Assembly: GCF_965228935.1 (NCBI RefSeq)
Contig: NZ_OZ245846.1
Span: 5,394,001-5,458,000 of the forward strand
Direction: 5' to 3'
Length of the DNA stretch: 64,000 bases
Source of the DNA: Ulvibacterium sp965228935
GTDB lineage: Bacteria; Bacteroidota; Bacteroidia; Flavobacteriales; Flavobacteriaceae
The position numbers and the translations under genes are program-made. This document shows, piece by piece, positions 44,174 through 51,516 of the stretch. Position 1 is the stretch's first letter, and each line of letters starts with the position of its first letter. The notes under the pieces were generated by a model, which saw only the letters and a program-made list of their open reading frames with translations, was not told the DNA's origin and ran no database searches.

Positions 44174-45043
44174 TTACCCTTTTTCCTGTCGGCTGTCTAA
44201 CCTAAATGTATTTGATTCAATATTAAAAACTCCATGAAGGCTATCGTTCATTCTCTTGTTGTAATAAAAGTAAAATAGAATTTCCTTTCGCTGACTGTCC
44301 CATTGAAAACTTCTTACTTCACGATCGGTGATTTTTGTTAAGTTTTTACCGTCCAGGTCGGAGACGTAAAAAAAGTGTTTTTCAAGATTATATATCTTAC
44401 CAAATACATTTGGTTCATCCTGTGTTAGTTTATAAATGATTTTTTCCGGTTTGAATTCTTCATTTCTTGGGATAACGTTCATATATCGAATAGACCCATT
44501 TTTGGGTAGTAGTTTATTGATGATGTCACAGTTTTTGTCGAGAAACAGAATATTGCTGGTGTACTCTACAACCATGTTAGAACTCGGTATTCTGTAAGTG
44601 CGTTCTAAATCAACATAATCTAAGTTGCCTACCATTGGAACATAAAAGTAGTCAGAGTGTGGAACGCTAAGTGGTTCGTATAATTTTCCACTCCATGTAA
44701 CATGAGGTTCTACTATGTAATTAAACCTGGATGTATTGACTTTAGCTATCTGTGGACTGCCCTTTTTAGGAAGGATATTGTAAAACAATAAAGTACCCAT
44801 CACTCCAATAAATACAATTGAAACTATCAACTCTAGGCGTTTTATAGACCTGGACTGTTCGTTAAATCTGTCAATCGCCTTTTTTACTTGAAACTTTGAA
44901 AACTCTTTGAATTTTGGTTTGTCCTCTGGGTTTAATTCGGTGTAAAGGGTTTCTCGATCATTCCCTTTGAATTTTCCGCGTTTTGAAGGTCTCAAATTCC
45001 GATTTTGCTTCATCCGATTATTCATATCCTGAATACTGCTCAT
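44174..45043 (-). CDS. Single-span membrane protein, unknown (cassette gene 2b)
   Basis: A 289-aa protein with a 70-residue basic cytoplasmic region (MKQNRNLRPSKRGKFKGN), one membrane helix at about 70-90 (LIVSIVFIGVMGTLLFY) and a 200-residue extracytoplasmic domain rich in Tyr and Phe. The last part (FYVSDLDGKNLTKITDREVR) resembles a TolB-like blade, with FQWDSQRKEILFYFYYN following. I do not recognise the family. Confidence 0.6.
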   Translation of the reverse strand: MSSIQDMNNRMKQNRNLRPSKRGKFKGNDRETLYTELNPEDKPKFKEFSKFQVKKAIDRFNEQSRSIKRLELIVSIVFIGVMGTLLFYNILPKKGSPQIAKVNTSRFNYIVEPHVTWSGKLYEPLSVPHSDYFYVPMVGNLDYVDLERTYRIPSSNMVVEYTSNILFLDKNCDIINKLLPKNGSIRYMNVIPRNEEFKPEKIIYKLTQDEPNVFGKIYNLEKHFFYVSDLDGKNLTKITDREVRSFQWDSQRKEILFYFYYNKRMNDSLHGVFNIESNTFRLDSRQEKG

Positions 45044-45138
45044 TGGAATTTGTTTATGATTTTAAAAAGCTTTTGGAGGTAATTTAAAATGGTTTACAAG
45101 GAATTAAGTATGGTATCATAGCATCCCGTCGGGTATTA

Positions 45139-46002
45139 TTATTGTGTGATTTTTTCTATTTCATATTCAAATTTCAGCACCCTCATATTCCATAAAGTTA
45201 AGGTTTGCATGGCAGTAATTCTATCATTCACACATCTTACTACTAGATTATCCTTAAATGATCTAATAAACTTAGTCCATAATTGCCCTTTAGAATCTTT
45301 TAGTAAAAAATAAAACCCGCTATCTCCAATTTTTTGTCCTGACGAATCCAGTATGAGTTCGCCACTCTTTCCAATTTTTGGGGTTAATATAACCGTTGCA
45401 TTTCCATTTGGTAAAGGAAAAATTGCTTTGATGCAGGTCTTACCTGATGGAATTACGCAAGTTTCATAAATACCGGAATAAACTATTTGACCTGTTGATT
45501 TAAATGTTCGAAGCCAAACTGTCCTTTTAACCTCATTTGTTTTAGAATCCAATAGTTGGATTATTTCACTTGTCAATCCCGAAGAGTCTTTTAAGTTGTG
45601 AATCGGAACATTTAGTTGTTCTATCCTTTTGCTGAAAATTAATCTCACTAAAATGCCGAAACCCTTAAATAATGGATTCCATTTTACTTTTAATCGCAGA
45701 TCATAGTTAGATGTATTTTGGTAAAAGTCAATAACATCTTGAGACAAAACGTTCAATTCATTGTTAGATAAGTTTAGCTGGTCGATTGATTGGATTAATC
45801 CCCTGTCCTTTTTTTTGTTGTCAATAAACAAATTTTCTTTTTCCGCTAATTCCTTGACAAATTTTAAACCAATACCATTAGTACCTCCAAAAGGACCTAG
45901 AAGCCATTTATGTCTTGCTTTATTGATTTTCTTTCCAAAAATAATTACCCATTGTTGAGTAATCCAATCTTGTATGCTTTGTTTTGTATTTGCTATTCCC
46001 AT
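45139..46002 (-). CDS. Hypothetical protein coupled to CrtA-like gene (cassette gene 3b)
   Basis: The ATG at 46002 lies 2 bp after the upstream stop, so I prefer it over 46053, which overlaps that gene. The 287-aa product has KWLLGPFGGTNGIGLKFVKE near the start and a C-terminal beta-rich half (TVWLRTFKSTGQIVYSG, GNATVILTPKIGKSGELIL, RCVNDRITAMQTLTLWNMR). No signal peptide or membrane helix is obvious. I do not recognise the family. Coupled translation implies a joint role with the upstream CrtA-like protein. Confidence 0.65.
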   Translation of the reverse strand: MGIANTKQSIQDWITQQWVIIFGKKINKARHKWLLGPFGGTNGIGLKFVKELAEKENLFIDNKKKDRGLIQSIDQLNLSNNELNVLSQDVIDFYQNTSNYDLRLKVKWNPLFKGFGILVRLIFSKRIEQLNVPIHNLKDSSGLTSEIIQLLDSKTNEVKRTVWLRTFKSTGQIVYSGIYETCVIPSGKTCIKAIFPLPNGNATVILTPKIGKSGELILDSSGQKIGDSGFYFLLKDSKGQLWTKFIRSFKDNLVVRCVNDRITAMQTLTLWNMRVLKFEYEIEKITQ

Positions 46003-46004
46003 TT

Positions 46005-46718
46005 TTACCTGAACTCGTATGTGTTGGGAATAAAATTTGACTTTCCTTTCCACTCACCGAATTCGGCTAAAGGCTTAAACCTTAAAGTAGTGAACTCAAA
46101 ATGAAAGTTCTTTCTTTCTCTTTCTCTCATTGCAGCCGAATGTCTTTTTGGTCTTTCGACCGGGCTATGACCATGAACCATATCGGTCATTTCTTTTTCC
46201 GTTTTCCAAATTGAAAAAGTGGATACTGTGTTTGGAAACTTTACGGATGCCAATGAAAGTGTCGTTCCTGGATGGTCCCTAACTAGTTTTTCCACCGGTC
46301 TTCCCCAATGGATAAATCTCGGGATTGCAAAAGGCTTCATTCTTGCAATGGTTACGGCTACAACCGGAGAGTTTAGACTTTCCAATTTGTATTTATGTTC
46401 TGGTATCTTGAATCCACTAAATTTTCCCCATTCCCTAATAAAAGACAAACGTACATGCCAACCTTTTGCTAAAATTCTTCCAAAACTGTCTTTTTCCAAA
46501 TAATTTCCAAGTGCAATCTCATTTTCCCATTGCATAAAAACTGCGACTTGTCCTATTAAAATTCTGGATGTAGATAAGATTGGAGAGCCTAGGGTCATAG
46601 CTGTCATATATTCCGAGTGAATCAGTCCTTGTGTACTTTTGGAAATTGGATTAAAGAAGATTCTTTTTGTCGCAATAAAAAAGGGAAGTTCGACTAAATG
46701 ATAAGAGAATATATTCAC
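46005..46718 (-). CDS. CrtA-like (spheroidene monooxygenase-type) protein (cassette gene 3a)
   Basis: A 237-aa protein. The block ARMKPFAIPRFIHWGRPVEK, LSLASVKFPNTVSTFSIW (the WSLW-type strand of the family) and a C-terminal FKPLAEFGEWKGKSNF resemble the CrtA / spheroidene monooxygenase-like family, cofactor-light oxygenases related to antibiotic-biosynthesis ABM folds. The match is to pattern, not to catalytic residues, so the enzyme role is uncertain. Stop overlaps closely with the next start (2 bp gap). Confidence 0.5.
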   Translation of the reverse strand: MNIFSYHLVELPFFIATKRIFFNPISKSTQGLIHSEYMTAMTLGSPILSTSRILIGQVAVFMQWENEIALGNYLEKDSFGRILAKGWHVRLSFIREWGKFSGFKIPEHKYKLESLNSPVVAVTIARMKPFAIPRFIHWGRPVEKLVRDHPGTTLSLASVKFPNTVSTFSIWKTEKEMTDMVHGHSPVERPKRHSAAMRERERKNFHFEFTTLRFKPLAEFGEWKGKSNFIPNTYEFR

Positions 46719-46891
46719 TTTGATTGAATTAGAAATTCTGCGGTGTTCTTCGAATTAGGCACAATGCTTTCGTTTATGATTTTGGCGCAAGAAATTTCGA
46801 TAGAAATTTTCTAGTACGAAATTGAGCTAATTAAAAGTAGCAAATATTCACATTGATAATCTCGTAGAACTGAATTATAGTACCATTTTTC

Positions 46892-47359
46892 TCAGTTATT
46901 TTTTTCAATCACTTGGTACAGATTATAGACGGTCAGTCCTACGGCACCTGCAGTTATCAAAATATAAATCGGGAGCATTGATGATTTTCCGTAGACTTTT
47001 TTTCCGTTGAATTCCACAATCAAGGGATTTGTTCGGCTATTATTCGTTCCTAGGTAAACTCGTAATTCTTTTCCTATGGCATCTTTTGCCAAAAACTTAT
47101 TCCAGTGGATTCTATAGTGGTTGGAAAGTCTATACGTCCGTTCAATCCTGTCCGACGTAACCAATACAAGTCTTTGAGCTTCTTTGTAGATAAATGACTT
47201 TCTCGGCCTGTACTTATAAGTTTCCAAGTAAGCCTTTCGCAATGTTCCATACTCTTGGGTAAGTTCTTCCTTTTCCGTGATAACATTTGGAATAGCATAA
47301 ACCACCGCTATAAACAGCAAGGCGATATTGATAAAAACCCATCTAAATCTCCCGATCAA
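46892..47359 (-). CDS. Two-helix membrane protein, unknown (cassette gene 4)
   Basis: A 155-aa protein beginning with a TTG codon (MIGRFRWVFINIALLFIAV, helix 1) and ending with a second helix (IYILITAGAVGLTVYNLY). Between them is a basic soluble domain with RPRKSFIYKEAQRLVLVTSD and IGKELRVYLGTNNSRTNPL. It is similar in plan to DUF3592-like proteins but I cannot assign it. The TTG start is 15 bp from the end of palindrome D. Confidence 0.55.
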   Translation of the reverse strand: MIGRFRWVFINIALLFIAVVYAIPNVITEKEELTQEYGTLRKAYLETYKYRPRKSFIYKEAQRLVLVTSDRIERTYRLSNHYRIHWNKFLAKDAIGKELRVYLGTNNSRTNPLIVEFNGKKVYGKSSMLPIYILITAGAVGLTVYNLYQVIEKNN

Positions 47360-47374
47360 TATTCTCTTTAATTA

Positions 47375-47508
47375 AGCACAACGGTCCCGTACAAAGATAG
47401 TAGTGGCTTTGACCGACTGCTTTTCGGTTGAAAAGATATTAAAATAGAACTAAAAACGGTACGGGTGAGTACCTAAACCGCTATTACTTTTATCCATTGT
47501 TATGTGCT
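47375..47508. repeat. Cassette-type palindrome D
   Basis: Ends AGCACAAC (47375-47382) and GTTATGTGCT (47499-47508), inner arms CCCGTAC (47386-47392) and GTACGGG (47459-47465), and an inner hairpin ACCGA/TCGGT (47412-47428). It begins 4 bp from the stop of gene 47512 and ends 15 bp before the next gene's start. No copy of the 68-bp core is present, so this is a second sequence type of the same architecture. Confidence 0.6.
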
Positions 47509-47511
47509 GTT

Positions 47512-47910
47512 TTATTTGAATACGGGTGTCATATCCATATATAATCTTACGGATTCTACCTTTCCATTTTGGTTCAAGTCCGTAAATGCAACCGCTTTTA
47601 CCGTGGCATCTTTTCCATCGTGTCGCTTATAGTAATTTAGGGCTTCAAGGACGTAATTCTTGTCCGAACCATAAATGTTGGTCAAATCGTGTTCAATACT
47701 GGCGAAACTTTGCCAGTACTCCGCAAGTCCTTTTAGGATTATTTCTTTTCCACTACCAAAGTGTTGGTTGTTGAACCACATTTCAACGTCGTCGGAAAGA
47801 AATTTACCGTAAGCTTCCACATCCTTTTTATCCAATGCTTCCAGATACGACAAATAATTTCTAAAGGCGCCCGCTGAAAGCTGATTTACTTTTAGGTTTT
47901 TAGTTTTCAT
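47512..47910 (-). CDS. NTF2-like (SnoaL) protein (cassette gene 5)
   Basis: A 132-aa NTF2-fold protein: FRNYLSYLEALDKKDVEAYG, KFLSDDVEMWFNNQHFGSG, GLAEYWQSFASIEHDLTNI and AVAFTDLNQNGKVESVRLYM. No signal peptide. Catalytic identity unknown. It is 104 bp from the AraC gene on the same strand, so cotranscription is possible. Confidence 0.85.
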   Translation of the reverse strand: MKTKNLKVNQLSAGAFRNYLSYLEALDKKDVEAYGKFLSDDVEMWFNNQHFGSGKEIILKGLAEYWQSFASIEHDLTNIYGSDKNYVLEALNYYKRHDGKDATVKAVAFTDLNQNGKVESVRLYMDMTPVFK

Positions 47911-48014
47911 AACTACTCTATTTATGATTACTAATTAATTACATCACAAATATCGAAATACCGAAAAGGTGGGTGTTAGTGTAAAATTCGGCTTGTTTGG
48001 TACTTTTCACGGAT

Positions 48015-48881
48015 TTAAGTGGACACGCGATACTCCGATGGTGTAAGCCCGGTTTTCTTCTTAAAAAACTTTGTGAAATAAGACGGGTCTTCAAAACCTA
48101 ACCAATACATGATTTCCTTTACTTCCATCGCCGTTTGTTTGAGCAGACTTTGGCTTTCGAGGAGTATCAATTCTTCAATCGATTGTTTTATGGTTTTGCC
48201 CACGGTTTCTTTTAGGACTTCCGAGAGATGCTTGGCACTAAGGTTCATTTTCCCGGCATAAAAACCGACACTTTTTTGAGTTCGGTAATTTTGGGTCAAA
48301 AGGTCATTGAACTTTCGGGTAATTTCCTGGTTTCTTGAGAGAACATGCTTGGTTGAATTCTCCAAATAGATAGAATTAATGAACTCAAGAATGGAAAACA
48401 GGATACCTACTCCAACATTTGGGTGGGCTTTAAATTTTTCCAATGCTTCTAGTAATCCATTTAGGTCGGAATAGGCTTTATCGGATAAATCGATTACGTG
48501 ATTTGCTCCAACCTTGAAAAAATCATAGCCCAAAAGAAAGTTATCCTGAAAGGGATTCTTAAAAAGTGATTCCTTGAAAAATACGGTGGTGTTTTTCATA
48601 TCCCAATCATTGGCAACCCAATTTCGGACGATACCTGGTCCCACTACAGTAAGTGATTTTTTCTTTAGGTCATAGGTGTCGATACCTATTTGAAGTTTGC
48701 ATTCCCTTTCGTGCAACAAGCCGAAAGCATAAAAATGACTTCTATAGGGATAATTTATGCCATCCCCTTTTTTAAAGTCTTTTTCAGTGGCAATGTACAA
48801 TGGAATTTGTGGCTCGTTTTTGAGAAGTATCTCACGAAGATACTGCTTATATTCAAATTCCTTGGGTACATTTTTTAGCAT
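48015..48881 (-). CDS. AraC-family transcriptional regulator
   Basis: A 288-aa regulator. The N-terminal 160 residues form an uncharacterised, probably cupin-like, sensor domain. The C-terminus holds two HTHs: NLSAKHLSEVLKETVGKTIK and EIMYWLGFEDPSYFTKFFKK, followed by KTGLTPSEYR. It is the first gene of the minus-strand island and may control the NTF2-like gene downstream. Confidence 0.9.
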   Translation of the reverse strand: MLKNVPKEFEYKQYLREILLKNEPQIPLYIATEKDFKKGDGINYPYRSHFYAFGLLHERECKLQIGIDTYDLKKKSLTVVGPGIVRNWVANDWDMKNTTVFFKESLFKNPFQDNFLLGYDFFKVGANHVIDLSDKAYSDLNGLLEALEKFKAHPNVGVGILFSILEFINSIYLENSTKHVLSRNQEITRKFNDLLTQNYRTQKSVGFYAGKMNLSAKHLSEVLKETVGKTIKQSIEELILLESQSLLKQTAMEVKEIMYWLGFEDPSYFTKFFKKKTGLTPSEYRVST

Positions 48882-48926
48882 TCGTATAGGGTTTGTTCAA
48901 ATGGAATACAACAATGGTATATGACA

Positions 48927-49000
48927 ATATATCCCTTCCTTACGAATGTAGTATTTTTAGGTCTATTGGGCCAGTCGGCACTCCTACATTTTGCGTAAGG
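48927..49000. repeat. Cassette-type palindrome C (contains 68-bp repeat 48927-48994)
   Basis: CCTTACG plus AATGTAG (48938-48951) pairs perfectly with CTACATT, a 3-nt bulge (TTG), and CGTAAGG (48984-49000): a 14-bp stem with an extrahelical bulge on one side, as in attC recombination sites. It lies between the FtsX-like gene and the AraC gene. Confidence 0.65.
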
Positions 49001-49057
49001 CATGCGAGCTACCTATCCCTAGCTATAAGGCTTCAATGGGGTATGTAGTGGTACTGC

Positions 49058-51406
49058 CTATTCGGATTGTAAAGACGTTACGGGATTCACGCGGACGGAT
49101 TTAAAAATATGGTATAACAGGGTAAGTCCACTCATGCCCAAAATCAAAGTGGTGGCCCCGATAAAGACCATAGCATCTATGGGAATTCTATAGCTAAACC
49201 CGCTGAGCCAGTTTTCCATAAGATACCCCGCCACCGGGATAGCCACACCTAGGGCCAGTACCGCGACCCCTATATAACTCCGGGTGGTAGTCCGTACCAG
49301 ATGCCAGGCGTTGGCGCCCAATACTTTTCGAATGCTCAATTCCTTGGTCTTTTGTAGCAAATGCAAGGAGAAAATGGCGAAAAGGCCCATACAGCACAAA
49401 CCCAGGGAAACCAAGGAAAAGAAGCCCAACAGCTTGGCCAAATGATCCTCCTTCGTATACATAGCATCAATAAATTGATTAAAATGAGACAGCGAAAAAG
49501 GGGTGTTGGGGAAAAAGTCCGCCCAGGCCTTCTCCACCAGACCCACGTTGGCCATCGCTGTTTTTACGAGCAACTTGGTGGCATAGGCCTCGTCATAGAG
49601 AAAAACAATGGGCTCTATGGCATTGTGAAGGGATTGGTTATGAAAATTTTGTACCACCCCGATCACCCTTCTGGGCTTACCATCGTAACGTATCGTTTGG
49701 CCCAAGGGATTCTCCCATTGTAGCGATTGGGCCAAAGCCTGGTTAATCAATACGGCATCCTCTTGATCGCTGGGCCGGTCGGCTTCAAAGTCTCGGCCTA
49801 GGGCCAATTGGAGCTCCAGCAGTTCACTAAAGCTTTCGTCCACCCGGTAGAAGTTAAACACCTTTTCCACTTCCTCCCCGTTAACCATAACCTGAAAAAT
49901 CTCCTTTCCATTATCCTCGCCAGGCAGGGCGCCACCCCCGATCAGGGAGGCATTTTGGACCGTGGGAAAGCTTTGGATCCGTTCCCGAAACTGGATGTGC
50001 TTGTCCTTCAAATCCTCGCCCTCCGGAAGGTCCACGATCAGGATCTGTTCCTTGGAAAAGCCCAAATCCTTGTTTTTCATAAAATGGATCTGCTTGTTCA
50101 TCGTAAGCGTGGCAATGAGGATAATCGCGGCTATGGCAAACTGAAATCCGAGCAGTACCTTTTTAAAGGTATGGACCGAAGATTTCCGGGTATTCACCAA
50201 ATTGCCGGAAAACGAAAGGTATACCCCGGAATAACTGGTGCCCAGCAGCCCAAAACCAAAGGTAATCAAGGGAATAGCGAGTAGAAGGAGCCATTGGCCG
50301 GTGATGTCCAAGGCCTGAAAGCCTGAATATTGAAAATAGGTGCCGTTGAACGCCAGTACCAGGATTCCAGCAACCCCCAGCACCAAAACCGTCATAATCC
50401 CGGATTCCATAGCGCTCTGCAATACCAATTGTCCCCGCGATATGCCGAGCATTTTTTTCAGCTGAATTTCCTTGGTGCGTCGGGTGGATTGCGTCAGGGA
50501 CAGATTAATGGAATTGAGGCCCGCGATCAGTAGCACCAATACGCCCGCGAATAACAACGCATAGACATATTTGGCATTGCCCTTGGGCACGTCGTCGATC
50601 AATGCGGGTGCAAAATACAGGCCTTTAAGGGGTTCAGCCCTAAATTGTATATCCACCCCGGATCCTTCCAGACCCGGTTTTAGATGTTCGGTCGTCATCT
50701 GGGCCAATTGGTTATCCAAGTCTTTCGGGTCCATGGACCCATCGATCAGTACATAGGTATAATGCTCCAGGTTAAACCACTCCTGTAGTTCATAATCGGA
50801 CGCCAGTCCTTCCGAATGCAACAAGGCCTTGGGATTTACATGGGAGTTCTTGGGCCAATCCTCATACACGCCTTGTATGGTATAGGGACGATCCCCGATC
50901 GTAATCGATTTATTTACCACTTCAGTATGCCCAAAATACTTTTCGGCCAAAGACCTGGATAACAAAATGGAATTGGGATCCGCTAAGGGAGCGTTTGCAT
51001 TTCCGGAAATAAAATCGAAGGTAAATACCGCCAACCCCTCCGGATTGATGGTATAAAACCCGTCTTCCTTAAAAAGCTCGTCATTGACCCGTACCACGGG
51101 GTTCCCCTGAAAAGTCAACCGCGCGTAGTGGTCGATACCGGAATAGTTCTCCGCCAAAACACTGCCCAAAGGTTTCCCAGTGGTGGCATAGTGGTCCGTA
51201 TGGCCCCCGGCGGTAATTTGCATACTCAATCTATGGATCCGATCCATATGGTCCTGATACGCATCATAGCGATAGGAATTGGTGACATAGTTGGCGATAT
51301 ACCAAACCGAGGCGATGGCGATGGCCATTCCAATTAGGCTGATTCCCGTATAGAGTCGGTACTTGAACAAAATACGTAAACCAACCCTTAACCCATTCTT
51401 GATCAT
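49058..51406 (-). CDS. MacB/FtsX-type ABC transporter permease
   Basis: A 782-aa membrane protein with the duplicated MacB layout: helix, large periplasmic domain (MacB_PCD, about 45-270), three helices (LLIAGLNSINLSL), a second unit starting FKKVLLGFQFAIAAIILIATLT, another periplasmic domain, and the final FtsX block LGVFSLVSLGLCCMGLFAIF plus KELSIRKVLGANAWHLV. No partner ATPase is adjacent. Such orphan permeases in flavobacteria may export peptides or lipids. Confidence 0.9.
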   Translation of the reverse strand: MIKNGLRVGLRILFKYRLYTGISLIGMAIAIASVWYIANYVTNSYRYDAYQDHMDRIHRLSMQITAGGHTDHYATTGKPLGSVLAENYSGIDHYARLTFQGNPVVRVNDELFKEDGFYTINPEGLAVFTFDFISGNANAPLADPNSILLSRSLAEKYFGHTEVVNKSITIGDRPYTIQGVYEDWPKNSHVNPKALLHSEGLASDYELQEWFNLEHYTYVLIDGSMDPKDLDNQLAQMTTEHLKPGLEGSGVDIQFRAEPLKGLYFAPALIDDVPKGNAKYVYALLFAGVLVLLIAGLNSINLSLTQSTRRTKEIQLKKMLGISRGQLVLQSAMESGIMTVLVLGVAGILVLAFNGTYFQYSGFQALDITGQWLLLLAIPLITFGFGLLGTSYSGVYLSFSGNLVNTRKSSVHTFKKVLLGFQFAIAAIILIATLTMNKQIHFMKNKDLGFSKEQILIVDLPEGEDLKDKHIQFRERIQSFPTVQNASLIGGGALPGEDNGKEIFQVMVNGEEVEKVFNFYRVDESFSELLELQLALGRDFEADRPSDQEDAVLINQALAQSLQWENPLGQTIRYDGKPRRVIGVVQNFHNQSLHNAIEPIVFLYDEAYATKLLVKTAMANVGLVEKAWADFFPNTPFSLSHFNQFIDAMYTKEDHLAKLLGFFSLVSLGLCCMGLFAIFSLHLLQKTKELSIRKVLGANAWHLVRTTTRSYIGVAVLALGVAIPVAGYLMENWLSGFSYRIPIDAMVFIGATTLILGMSGLTLLYHIFKSVRVNPVTSLQSE

Positions 51407-51516
51407 AGTGCTTGGAGTATTGAAGTTTATCGTCCTTTAAATTACGAATTCCGCCTGTAGGAACCCAAGGTACGCTTGGGAATTCTTGAACATTGAGGCA
51501 AGGTGGGGTTCGGAAA

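Noticed and set aside
42918..49000. CRISPR array
   Set aside because: Repeats are only three, 68 bp, 0.6-5.4 kb apart and flank genes; no short repeat-spacer periodicity and no cas genes.
42918..49000. Insertion sequence or transposon
   Set aside because: No transposase gene was found and the palindromes are not terminal inverted repeats of one element with target duplication.
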